DNA from: Balneola sp. MJW-20
GTDB taxonomy: Bacteria; Bacteroidota; Rhodothermia; Balneolales; Balneolaceae
Direction: 5' to 3'
Length of the DNA: 64,000 bases
Assembly: GCF_040811775.1 (NCBI RefSeq)
Contig: NZ_JBFNXW010000001.1
Span: 868,001 to 932,000 of the forward strand
Shown piece after piece: positions 8,341 to 17,381 of the stretch (positions are counted from its first letter, which is position 1; each line of letters begins with the position of its first letter). The notes beneath the pieces are model-generated. The model worked only from the letters and a program-made list of their open reading frames with translations. It was not told where the DNA came from and ran no database searches. The position numbers and the translations under genes are program-made.

Positions 8341-10724
8341 CAGTTTAGTGTTAGTATTTCAAAACTATTTGCGGAAAGGGTGATGCTCAGCTTGTTATCC
8401 CTGACCTCAAAGTCATTCGCAAAGGACGCATCAAGGGATGAATGATCAAACCCTTCTCTCAGATCGATCTCAATGGTTTCATCTTTGTCTGCTTTATTGA
8501 AGATGACATAGCTGATATGATCAAAATAGGCTCTGGAATATGCCATGGTGTTCTCGCCTGAACTATGAAATATAAAATCACCATAGGTCAGCTCCAGATT
8601 ATCATTTCTGAGGCCGGTAAGAGTTTGAAAAGTGTTTCGGGTCCTTAATTCATCTGCCGTGAGTTCCTCTTCGTCAAATTGCATCCAGCGACGGTTATCA
8701 GGATCATTTGCTCCTGGCTGGCCATATTCATCTCCCTGATAAGTAACCGGGATACCGGGTATGGTCTGATTGAAAGCATGGAACATTAGCAAACGGTCAT
8801 ATGCAAAAGACTGTGGTCTTTCGATCTCACGTGTCCAGCCTGCGATTTTTCCGTCTTCATCCCATTTCACTTCACCACTGGTGAGGGATATAAATCTCGG
8901 CTTATCATGATTGCCTGAGATGTATCCCATAAGGTTATGGTACCCATAGTAATTAAAACTTTCCTGTAGTTGTGCCTCAAGCCCTTTAAAGGAGTCACCT
9001 TTACCAAATGTATTCTGCCCGGAATCAAATAAACTGAAGTCGAACTGAGCATCCAGCATGCCTGTATTGATATAGCTGGCTATCAGTTCTCTACTTCCAT
9101 AGGTCTCACCGATCTGGTACACTCTCTTGCCGGTTGGGATCGTGATTTCATCTTTGACCTTTCTGGTAAGGGTTCTCCAGAAATCCAGCTGAATATGCTT
9201 GGTCGCATCATGCCGGAAACCGTCAAGATCATAGTTCTGAACCCAGAAAAGTGCAGAGTCAGTCATGGTATCTACCACTTCCGGCTTACTGAAGTCCAGG
9301 GTTGGCATAAAGGTATCAAACCAGGTGGTCAGGCGCTGCTGATCCCAAAGCTGGGTATTGAGACTGCCATCCGGCAGATACAGGTTAGTTGCCCAGTCTT
9401 TATGCTGCTGATAGACCGGATGATCCTGATGTACATGATTCGCTACATAATCGAGTATTACATTCATTCCATTTGAGTGGGCTACATCAAGTAACTCCCG
9501 GAATTCAGCTTCCGTACCAAAACGGTCATCTATCCTGGATGAGCTGACCGGCCAGTAGCCATGGTACCCGGAGAATTTAGTTTCCGGGCCGCCCTGATCC
9601 CAGTATCCGAATGGTTCATCGGGGTTCTGACTGATCGGTGACAACCATATGGTATTCACCCCCATTTGTTCAAAATATCCGTCTTTGATCTTTTGGGTGA
9701 TCCCTGCGAGATCTCCTCCGTAATAATCAACTCTGGGATCTACTTCCGGACTGTTCAGCTTTCTGGTATTGGAAGGATTTCCATCCTTAAAGCGGTCAAT
9801 GAGCACAAAATACATATTCCAGTTATACCAGTCGGTGCGTTCCAGGTCACTGGATTCATCCAGCACCGTTCCATTCTCTAAGGGGATCAGTACGTCATTT
9901 CCGATACCATCTTCATTATATCCCCAGGCCCGAATATGAGACCGGTTAAGGTTCTTAGCTGCTGCCGGTATATTGATCGAATAAAAGTCGTCAGTTTTAT
10001 TCACCGGAAGGGCATAGTTCTCCCATAATACAATTACATCATCTGCAAGATCAGCCCTGAGTGAAATACTTCTGCCGTTGTAAGTATTAGTGAATAATTC
10101 AGGTAATTCAATATCCTGATCACCCACAGTCAGCAAAGAATTGAAACCGCCCATACCATTAGAGACTCTTTCTTCATTTTCAGGATCCATCACTTCTTCC
10201 CCATCGGCCACGAATAAATACTGGAATATCCCGCGATTCAAATGCATCTCGGTAGTCCAGATTCCATCCACGAATTCCAGTTCCGTGGCATTCGGATTCC
10301 AGCTGTTCATTTCCCCTTTCAACTGCACGCGGTCATACCTTTCCTCTCCCGGATCTAAACGGAATTGAACCAGATACTTTTCTGACCGCTTCAGAGGAAT
10401 ACTATACTCATAGCCTTCCACATAAACTTTCATAAGATCCATGGCTACCGGTAATTCACCGGATATCACTACCGATGCTTCTTCCTTATTCCAGATTGCC
10501 TCTAATCCTTCAGGAACTGTTAAGGAATCAATCCTGACAGGATCGATAAAATAGTCCTGTAAAAGTATCTCCGTAGAGGAATATTCCAGCATTACCGGAC
10601 TTGCCAGGCCCAGAAGCTCTGATGTGTTGGGAACAGATGGCTCATCAACACTGCAGGAATTAAGTACAAAAAGCAGTGCTAATGAGATAGCAGATACTGA
10701 GATTTTTTTCGCTGAAAATGTCAT
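8340..10724 (-). CDS. GH13 enzyme lipoprotein with starch-binding N-domain
   Basis: A 794-aa lipoprotein (lipobox VLNSC, Cys24). Residues about 115-200 form a CBM48/CBM20-like domain (VQLKGEMNSWNP, GIFQYLFVADGEEVMDP). The catalytic barrel begins near 300 (WNMYFVLIDRFKDGNPSN). Catalytic residues: nucleophile D506 in LDGFRHDATKH, acid/base E540 in YQIGETYGS, and D607 in ISGNHDKPRF. VILDYVANHVH (about 422-432) is conserved region I. An inserted B domain runs about 430-475. It is likely an outer-membrane or periplasmic amylase or cyclodextrinase for longer oligosaccharides. It overlaps the T9SS-exported amylase gene by 4 bp and the next gene by one base. Confidence 0.9.
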   Translation of the reverse strand: MTFSAKKISVSAISLALLFVLNSCSVDEPSVPNTSELLGLASPVMLEYSSTEILLQDYFIDPVRIDSLTVPEGLEAIWNKEEASVVISGELPVAMDLMKVYVEGYEYSIPLKRSEKYLVQFRLDPGEERYDRVQLKGEMNSWNPNATELEFVDGIWTTEMHLNRGIFQYLFVADGEEVMDPENEERVSNGMGGFNSLLTVGDQDIELPELFTNTYNGRSISLRADLADDVIVLWENYALPVNKTDDFYSINIPAAAKNLNRSHIRAWGYNEDGIGNDVLIPLENGTVLDESSDLERTDWYNWNMYFVLIDRFKDGNPSNTRKLNSPEVDPRVDYYGGDLAGITQKIKDGYFEQMGVNTIWLSPISQNPDEPFGYWDQGGPETKFSGYHGYWPVSSSRIDDRFGTEAEFRELLDVAHSNGMNVILDYVANHVHQDHPVYQQHKDWATNLYLPDGSLNTQLWDQQRLTTWFDTFMPTLDFSKPEVVDTMTDSALFWVQNYDLDGFRHDATKHIQLDFWRTLTRKVKDEITIPTGKRVYQIGETYGSRELIASYINTGMLDAQFDFSLFDSGQNTFGKGDSFKGLEAQLQESFNYYGYHNLMGYISGNHDKPRFISLTSGEVKWDEDGKIAGWTREIERPQSFAYDRLLMFHAFNQTIPGIPVTYQGDEYGQPGANDPDNRRWMQFDEEELTADELRTRNTFQTLTGLRNDNLELTYGDFIFHSSGENTMAYSRAYFDHISYVIFNKADKDETIEIDLREGFDHSSLDASFANDFEVRDNKLSITLSANSFEILTLN

Positions 10725-13624
10725 TTGATCAGGGTCATTTTTCGGATCTGAACGGTGCCACCCGCAACCAACCGGGCTACATACATCCCGCTACTGAGAT
10801 CAGAGGCATCAAATCGTGCAGTGTAACTGCCGGCTGATCTGTTTGCATTAACCAGGGTCGCCACTTTACGACCCAGTATATCGTACACTTCAAGCAATAC
10901 TTTACCGGATCTTGCCACATCGTACTGCATGGTAGTAACCGGATTAAAAGGATTCGGATAGTTCTGGCTCAGATTGAATTCCTGTGGAATATCGGATGGC
11001 CCCTCCTCTGATGAAGTAGCCAGACCGTCTTCAGGGGTAGGAAATTCCCGGGTACTGAATATCTTAAACTCACCGGGCTGAAGCGTAAGCTCTATGTCTG
11101 TATCATTTATAGTAGTACTACTTCCCTCAAAGTAATCATACCAGGTACCGGTCGTTGTGAATGGTACATTTAACGTGGTCGATACTACTCCAAAGTTACC
11201 TATGATCACTACATCGGTGTCGGTATGTTCCAACACTATTGATTTTGTAAGCCCATTCAGATCATACGTAGTGTTGACAGGATCACTAAAGACCGGGCTT
11301 GCCTTTCTCAAGGTAATGAGTGCCGACCAGGTCTTGTAGAGCTTTACCCTTTCAGGATTATCCGGGGTATTGTAATAGTCCCATCGGATCGGTTTAGGTG
11401 AGGTTCGGCCCGGTGCCGATGGGGGACAATAAGACTGGTCATTCAGGCACTGTTCCCCTGCATCTCCGTATCCATATCCGAGTTCCCCAAACTGCCAGAT
11501 CATTTTTGGTCCGGGAAGTGTAAAAAAGAATGCTCCGGCAATCTTTTGCCGGCCCAATGCTGTTCCCAGTTCTCTAACGTTATAGTTACCAGATGAGTTA
11601 CCAAAGGCAATATTTTTGAACATAATCCATTGCTCATCGTGACTTTCCATTAAACCAACCAGATGCCGATCATTGAAATTTCTGGATTCAGATAATACAC
11701 CATAAATATTTGAGTTTTCTGAATATCCCATAGTTGATTGACTATATGGCCCATTCATATTTCCCCAAAGCATCAAGCCATAATCTGCCAGAACTTTTTC
11801 CTCTGTATTGCTGCCAAAGTGTTCCATGATCAGGTAGCTTTCAGGTTCTACAGACCATTGGTGACTTGCATAGTCTTTCCAGATATCAATTCTTGATTGA
11901 TCATAATTACCCCACGCACCCACATCATCGCCTGAATTTACCTGAGTAAATCCTTTACTCAGGTCATACCTGAACCCGTCCACTTTATACTCTTCAAGCC
12001 AGTATTCAATCACCCTCTTAGTATAATAGCGGGTACCAGAATATTCATGATTCATGTCGTTGAACACATTAAAAGGATGCCTGGCCACTTCGTTAAAGTA
12101 TGGATTTGAACCTGAATCATAGAGACGATACAGAGGGTTTTGTCCGGTAGCATGATTCAATACTACATCCAGTATCACAGCGATCCCTCTCTTATGCGCT
12201 TCATCAACAAATCGCTTAAAGGTATCCGGATCACCATAATACTTATCCAGTGCCAGATGGAAAGCAGGATTATATCCCCAGCTGATATTGCCATCAAACT
12301 CATTCACCGGCATAAGTTCAATAGCATTTACACCTAGTCGCTCCAGATAATCCAGTGAATCGATGAGAGATGAATAACTGTGATCCTCCAGGAAATCCCT
12401 AACCAGAAGTTCATAAATCACCAGTTCATCCTGTGCAGGACGCTGATATTCTGCAGCCGTCCAGTTGTACGGTGTCTTTCCCGGAAAGATCACACCCACC
12501 ATATCGGTGGTGATCCCATCCGGATAATCCGGAAGATTAGGAAATACAGATTCAGGTATAAATCGATCATTAAAGGGATCCAGAACCAGTTCCGAATAAG
12601 GATCTGCGATCCTTATGTTTCCATCTACCAGGTATTGCATCCGGTATTGCTGACCCGGTGTCAGTCCGTTAATCTCAGTCCAGAACCAGACACTGTCAGG
12701 ACTAAGACTATCTTTCTTCATGATGAAATCTGCATCCAGCTGCCAGTCATTAAAATCCCCGATCACAAATACTTCATCCTTACCGGGAGCAAATAAGGAT
12801 AGCTGAACAGTGCCGCTGCTTCCATAGGTAATGCCATCATCCAGTCCGGCTGGCCTGCTTTCATATAATGTACTCTGATCTGTTACCACCACCCGGAACA
12901 TGGAGGAATCCCTGGCTCCGGTCTGATCTTCTGCAAGAAGTTTGAGGTCGTAATTTCCGGCTGCTTCAGGACCAAAAGTATAATTAACCGTATCGTTTTC
13001 CACACTGGCAACCTGTTGTTCGTTTTGGAAAACAGTCAGATTAAGACCCGGAGATGTGGAAGTTCCTATCCCTGTAAATTCCAGAGTTTCTGTACTTCCG
13101 ATGACCCTGCTCTCACCCCCGGGTTGCAGCCATGTGGTCGAGATCGAACCCGTGGTGAGTTCCAGAAAGATATCACTGCCCCCGTCCCCTCTTCCTACTG
13201 CATCAGGAGCCCCGGTACCGTCATTCGTGCCGCGAAAGAGTAAGGTAACTTCTTTGACCGTATCACTACCTGCCACCCCATAGAATTCTCTTACCGAGGA
13301 AGGATAGGCAAATTCCCATAGATCATTCCCCAATGGAGTCATTTTAAGCTCGGCTGGGTAGCTTTCCCAACCGGAGTTTCCCGCAGGGCGGACATATTTC
13401 CAGTCGCTCGGATCTGAACTTTTATCAGTGATCAGGCCGGTATACAGATATACATCTCCGGTAAATCCGGAAAGACCTCCGTTTCCTTTTGTGGCGTCAA
13501 AAGTAAGGGTCAGGGTGTCATTTTCGGTTGCAAATGATGGCTCAAAAGTAACAACCTGTGCCTTTATGTTAATACTGAAAGAGGTTAAACAGAACAGAAC
13601 ACTGCTTAAGATAAACTTCTTCAT
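10721..13624 (-). CDS. Secreted multidomain GH13 alpha-amylase with T9SS sorting domain
   Basis: 967 aa. Signal peptide about 1-22; an N-terminal beta-sandwich (about 25-155) and an Ig-like domain (160-250); a CBM48-like domain (about 270-350, VFVIGDFNDW); then the GH13 barrel. Catalytic residues are D554 in VDGFRYDLSKG, E601 in YLIMEHFG and D663 in LMESHDEQW; region I is VILDVVLNHAT. Residues about 885-967 are a type A T9SS sorting domain (LSQNYPNPFNPVT, then VLLEVYDILGRKVATL and a C-terminal KMTLIK), so it should be exported through the type IX system and attached to or shed from the surface. It is the first enzyme gene after the regulator (12-bp gap) and probably makes the first cuts in polymeric starch. 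Confidence 0.93.
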   Translation of the reverse strand: MKKFILSSVLFCLTSFSINIKAQVVTFEPSFATENDTLTLTFDATKGNGGLSGFTGDVYLYTGLITDKSSDPSDWKYVRPAGNSGWESYPAELKMTPLGNDLWEFAYPSSVREFYGVAGSDTVKEVTLLFRGTNDGTGAPDAVGRGDGGSDIFLELTTGSISTTWLQPGGESRVIGSTETLEFTGIGTSTSPGLNLTVFQNEQQVASVENDTVNYTFGPEAAGNYDLKLLAEDQTGARDSSMFRVVVTDQSTLYESRPAGLDDGITYGSSGTVQLSLFAPGKDEVFVIGDFNDWQLDADFIMKKDSLSPDSVWFWTEINGLTPGQQYRMQYLVDGNIRIADPYSELVLDPFNDRFIPESVFPNLPDYPDGITTDMVGVIFPGKTPYNWTAAEYQRPAQDELVIYELLVRDFLEDHSYSSLIDSLDYLERLGVNAIELMPVNEFDGNISWGYNPAFHLALDKYYGDPDTFKRFVDEAHKRGIAVILDVVLNHATGQNPLYRLYDSGSNPYFNEVARHPFNVFNDMNHEYSGTRYYTKRVIEYWLEEYKVDGFRYDLSKGFTQVNSGDDVGAWGNYDQSRIDIWKDYASHQWSVEPESYLIMEHFGSNTEEKVLADYGLMLWGNMNGPYSQSTMGYSENSNIYGVLSESRNFNDRHLVGLMESHDEQWIMFKNIAFGNSSGNYNVRELGTALGRQKIAGAFFFTLPGPKMIWQFGELGYGYGDAGEQCLNDQSYCPPSAPGRTSPKPIRWDYYNTPDNPERVKLYKTWSALITLRKASPVFSDPVNTTYDLNGLTKSIVLEHTDTDVVIIGNFGVVSTTLNVPFTTTGTWYDYFEGSSTTINDTDIELTLQPGEFKIFSTREFPTPEDGLATSSEEGPSDIPQEFNLSQNYPNPFNPVTTMQYDVARSGKVLLEVYDILGRKVATLVNANRSAGSYTARFDASDLSSGMYVARLVAGGTVQIRKMTLIK

Positions 13625-13635
13625 AAAATCTCTCT

Positions 13636-14625
13636 TTAGTCTGTAGATGAACGGATAATTAGTTCTGGTGTATAGATAGTTTGTGAGATCGCTTTGGATG
13701 GATTATTCATCCGATCGATCAGGTTTTGTGTGGCAAAAAATCCCATATCTTTCATGGGTTGGCGGACGGTGGATAAGCCTATGTATTCGGCCAGTTCGAT
13801 ATCGTCATATCCAATGATCGGTATTTCAATATCGGCATCCTGCATCGCTTTCATTGCTCCTACCGCCTGAATATCAGAAGAACAAAAACAGGCATCCGGT
13901 AGCGGATCCATAGTAAGGATCTTGATCATTGCCTCATATCCGGATCGCTCAGTAAAACCATCACGGTAATCTGAGTCACCGGAGACGATCAGCTCTTTCC
14001 GGAAAGGTATATCATTTTCTAAAAGTGCTTTTTTATAACCCTCAATACGATCACTGATGGGTTTCGAACTTTTTAAGGCGGCAAGTAATGCTATGCGAGT
14101 AAATCCTTCATTGATAAGGCTTTTCGTGGCCCGATAGGCTCCCTGTTTATTATCCACCGAGACAGAATCATAGCTGTCATGATGTTCATCAACCAGGGTG
14201 ATCGGAACATTGTATTTTTTGAGCTGAGTCCACTTCTCATTGTCCAGATGAATAGATATGAACAGGTAACCTTCTGCAAGCCTTTTGCGGAGAACATGCT
14301 CAACCTGGGTAAAGGTGTCCTTTTTCCCGGTTATGTTATAGATGCTGAGTTCATAGTTTTGTTCGGCAAGCTTATCCTGAATTCCCCCAAGGACTTCCAT
14401 AAAAAAGTAATTAGAGATCACAGGTACGACGACCATGACCGTATTGGTTTTACGGCTGGCCAGTCCCTGAGCATATGCATGCGGGTGATATCCCACCTCT
14501 TCAGCGATCTCAAGTATCTTTTTGCGGGTCTTAGCAGATACATTAGCACTTTTATTAAAGACCCTTGATACGGTCGCTATGCTTACCCCCGCTTTTTCTG
14601 CGATATCATAAATTGTTGCTGCCAA
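13636..14625 (-). CDS. LacI/GalR-family transcription regulator
   Basis: 329 aa. An N-terminal helix-turn-helix plus hinge (TIYDIAEKAGVSIATVSRVF, then GYHPHAYAQGLASRKTNT) is followed by a periplasmic-binding-protein-like sensor domain that ends in PMKDMGFFATQNLIDRM. The regulator binds DNA as a dimer and responds to a sugar. As the first gene of the GH13/MFS series (12 bp to the T9SS amylase) it is most likely a maltose/maltodextrin regulator, MalR-like. A consensus LacI-type palindrome occurs at 26926-26939, in the promoter of the TonB-receptor operon. I found no comparable site directly upstream of this gene. The ligand is inferred. Confidence 0.92.
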   Translation of the reverse strand: MAATIYDIAEKAGVSIATVSRVFNKSANVSAKTRKKILEIAEEVGYHPHAYAQGLASRKTNTVMVVVPVISNYFFMEVLGGIQDKLAEQNYELSIYNITGKKDTFTQVEHVLRKRLAEGYLFISIHLDNEKWTQLKKYNVPITLVDEHHDSYDSVSVDNKQGAYRATKSLINEGFTRIALLAALKSSKPISDRIEGYKKALLENDIPFRKELIVSGDSDYRDGFTERSGYEAMIKILTMDPLPDACFCSSDIQAVGAMKAMQDADIEIPIIGYDDIELAEYIGLSTVRQPMKDMGFFATQNLIDRMNNPSKAISQTIYTPELIIRSSTD

Positions 14626-14646
14626 ATGCTAAAAATTAAATGAAAA

Positions 14647-14672
14647 CGCAGGTGCCGTTCAGAGCACCTGCG
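14647..14672 (-). terminator. Hairpin terminator after the lamin-tail-domain gene
   Basis: A perfect 9-bp inverted repeat (CGCAGGTGC / GCACCTGCG) with an 8-nt loop lies 20 bp past the stop of the 877-aa gene. On the minus strand it is followed by TTTTCATTT. It separates the TonB-receptor/T9SS series from the LacI/GH13 series. The U-run is short and broken, so it may be leaky. Confidence 0.7.
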
Positions 14673-14692
14673 AATAAACTTATTAGAGAGAA

Positions 14693-17326
14693 TTATTTAA
14701 TGAGAGTCATGCTCTTCTGGGTAACAAAGTTACCGGCCTGCAGGCGATAGAAATAAACACCTGAAGAAAGTGAAGAAGCATCAAACCCAACAGTGTGCGT
14801 ACCTGAACTCATCTTCTGAGAAGAAAGCAGTGTAGCCACTCTTTGACCGATCACATTGTAAACAGTCAGCGTAACATCAGAAGCTGTAGCCAGGCTGAAC
14901 TGAATATTTGTGGTCGGGTTGAATGGGTTCGGATAGTTCTGACTCAGGCTGAACTGATCAGCTTGGTCAACAGACTCATCTTCGTTAGATACAGTCTGAT
15001 AATCCGGTGGTAATTCGAATGGCAGGTTATCACGCTTCCAGTCTAATACCGGGAAGGTATAAGATGAAGGCCATGTAACAGTACCGTCAGAAGCAACCAT
15101 AGGCTGTATGTACTGGTAATGACGTCGTCCGGCATCGAATCCACCGCCATTTACAAGCAGTTCGCCATTAGGATCTAAAGCTGAACCATAAGCAATACGG
15201 AATCCGATGTGATTCAGAGTTCCATCTGTTGTGTTCAGAGGTAGCTCCAGTTCATATACATCATCTCCGTCCGGATCGGTGAATCTCAGTGCTTCGATCT
15301 CTTCAGCAGTTTGTGTTATGAAGTTTTCACCATTATCTCCTGCAACCACAATACCGTTGGTCAGCGCGAAGAATGGCGTATCTATGTACAGATATACTGA
15401 ATCACTTGCTGGATCAAATGGATCACTGGTGAAACCTAGAGCAGGAGCCATATTCACTCGGAAAGTAACAGATATCGCACCTGTTTCAACATTAGCTTCA
15501 TTGATCAATGCTTCAGGTTCAACACCATTATAGAATTCAGATACGGTGGCCTGAGATGGAGAATCTTCAACCGTGATCACACGATCGGCTCCACCGGTTA
15601 CACCCGGTTCTTCCCATCCCTGATCTGCAGCTCGGATCTCGGGTAAATAGAACTCGCTAGTTTCTTCATCACGTCGGTCATCCCAGCGAATGAAGTACTT
15701 GTACTTAACTTCTGATCCCACAGCTGCAGTGAGAGGAACATTACTTTCTTCATAAGTTCCTGTAAAGGAATTGAAGTCCATAATGTTATCTGATGACCAG
15801 GAGTTGAAAGTACCACGTACCTGAACGGTATCAATAGATGAATTGAAGAATCCGAGTCCTTCTAGGATCCCGACATTCACTTCAAAATTCAAATTGGTAT
15901 TAACTATAGTCGCCTGAGACGGAGGAGTCTGATTGAAAGACTGCCCGTGCACGGTTGTGTCATTTGGACTGAAGTTAAAGAACCTGTCAGAAGAGGATTC
16001 CCAGTCTACGTTAGCATTCGGCCCGTAAGCAAAATACTTATACTTAATAGTTGGGTTAGGCTGTCCGTCGGGTGCAAACGCTGCTGTGTTTAATGAATCG
16101 ATCGGGAAATAACCTACCCCTGAATAGAATTCATTATCACCGGCTGCATCTCCTTCATAAGACAGAACCACAGCTGTAGCTGCATCCCAGGTTAAAGGTG
16201 CTTGTCCACCACGGACCTGAATACTGTCGGTGGTAGGGTCAAAATTTGACTCCTGCACAAGACGACCAACATTTACACGGAACCATATTGCAACAGAATC
16301 CGCTTTATTTTCCCATGGCTGTAATGTGCCGGGCTCCGGATTATCAGATCGGTCATTATAAAATGCCAGATCGAGAACCGTATCCTGACTTGCAACCATG
16401 CCGCGGGTATCCCAACCTGCAGGGTTATTGGTAGTCGCAAAACCATTCTCATCATCAGTGCCATTAGTGGCAGTGTTGAAATAACGGTATTTGTATAGCA
16501 AGGTATCACCTTCAGCTAACTGGTAGGTTCCTTCCCAGTAATCACCGCCAACATTTTCGAGAGTTGCAGTAGCATTAGCATCCCAGGAAATAGTTTCGCC
16601 CCCTAAGAAAGCCTGACCGGCATATGCACCTTTTACCGCACCGTTAATATGAACGGTATAGCTGTTCGCATTAACCGTATCAAGTGCTGTAGCCATATTC
16701 ACGCGGAATGTGACATTCACAGGATTAGTGTCACTGTCAAATCCAAAGTTTGAGAAATCATCCTGATCTCTGACAATCCACTCTGAATCAGTGGCATTAG
16801 TTCCTGCTGAAGCAGCCCAGTCTGTATTTCCTGCAGTTACGGAAGTCTTACGAAGCAACGATTGTTCATTTGTTGCTCCGGTTACACCAGCAACGTCCCA
16901 TGCTGTACCGGGGTCGACTCCCAGTTCACCAATTACGTCTATGATGGTTCCATTAACAGCAAGTGCTAGAGCATCATCACCATTATAGAAAGTGATGGTA
17001 CTTGTAGTATCTGATTTATCTAATAACGCAGCATCCGCTGATGGATTTGCGATTAGATAAAAATCACCATCAGCAAGTATACCTGATAAACTCAGTGTAT
17101 CCTGCCAGGTAGCGCTGCCATTGTTAGCTCGATACATCTCGACGGTTGACAGATCAATATCTGCACCCGTTCCGTTGTAGAGCTCAATAGCTTTGTTGTT
17201 GCTTGATCCCTCGATATATTCGGAGATAATCAACGTACTCTGTGCCTGTAGGGCACCTGTAGTAAGAATAAGACCGAGAATACCCAGCACTATCCCTCTA
17301 ACTTTTGAGCTTGTAGCTTTATTCAT
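14693..17326 (-). CDS. Secreted lamin-tail-domain protein with FRVNM repeats and T9SS tail
   Basis: 877 aa. Signal peptide about 1-28. A lamin-tail domain (about 30-190) begins LIISEYIEGSSNNKAIELYN. Four related beta-sandwich repeats follow, each opening with a FRVNM-like strand (VTFRVNMATAL, WFRVNVGRL, NFEVNVGIL, VTFRVNMAPAL) and having a DSVQVRG or NSW-type strand; they resemble the starch-binding/CBM20-like sandwiches seen in Bacteroidota amylases. The last 85 or so residues are a type A T9SS domain (SLSQNYPNPFNPTT to KSMTLIK). No catalytic motif is seen. It is probably a surface glycan-binding protein. It is the last gene before a hairpin terminator, and carbohydrate binding is inferred from repeat resemblance and neighbours. 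Confidence 0.8.
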   Translation of the reverse strand: MNKATSSKVRGIVLGILGLILTTGALQAQSTLIISEYIEGSSNNKAIELYNGTGADIDLSTVEMYRANNGSATWQDTLSLSGILADGDFYLIANPSADAALLDKSDTTSTITFYNGDDALALAVNGTIIDVIGELGVDPGTAWDVAGVTGATNEQSLLRKTSVTAGNTDWAASAGTNATDSEWIVRDQDDFSNFGFDSDTNPVNVTFRVNMATALDTVNANSYTVHINGAVKGAYAGQAFLGGETISWDANATATLENVGGDYWEGTYQLAEGDTLLYKYRYFNTATNGTDDENGFATTNNPAGWDTRGMVASQDTVLDLAFYNDRSDNPEPGTLQPWENKADSVAIWFRVNVGRLVQESNFDPTTDSIQVRGGQAPLTWDAATAVVLSYEGDAAGDNEFYSGVGYFPIDSLNTAAFAPDGQPNPTIKYKYFAYGPNANVDWESSSDRFFNFSPNDTTVHGQSFNQTPPSQATIVNTNLNFEVNVGILEGLGFFNSSIDTVQVRGTFNSWSSDNIMDFNSFTGTYEESNVPLTAAVGSEVKYKYFIRWDDRRDEETSEFYLPEIRAADQGWEEPGVTGGADRVITVEDSPSQATVSEFYNGVEPEALINEANVETGAISVTFRVNMAPALGFTSDPFDPASDSVYLYIDTPFFALTNGIVVAGDNGENFITQTAEEIEALRFTDPDGDDVYELELPLNTTDGTLNHIGFRIAYGSALDPNGELLVNGGGFDAGRRHYQYIQPMVASDGTVTWPSSYTFPVLDWKRDNLPFELPPDYQTVSNEDESVDQADQFSLSQNYPNPFNPTTNIQFSLATASDVTLTVYNVIGQRVATLLSSQKMSSGTHTVGFDASSLSSGVYFYRLQAGNFVTQKSMTLIK

Positions 17327-17357
17327 TTTAACCCCTTGAGGTTTTGTTTTTGTTTTA

Positions 17358-17371
17358 GTTATACGTATAAC
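17358..17371. promoter_or_regulatory. Perfect 14-bp palindrome GTTATACGTATAAC
   Basis: A perfect palindrome with a central CG, in the 55-bp gap between the PorV-like gene and the lamin-tail-domain gene, about 32 bp upstream of the latter's ATG. A central CG in an AT-rich palindrome is the pattern of many LacI-family operators, but this one does not match the TGTAAGCGCTTTCA-type site at 26926. It could tune the downstream gene separately. The protein that would bind it is unknown. Confidence 0.4.
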
Positions 17372-17381
17372 ATGATCGGTC

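Noticed and set aside
8826-8835. CACGTG core as a parS site
   Set aside because: Flanking bases do not extend the palindrome to the parS consensus, and it lies inside a GH13 gene.
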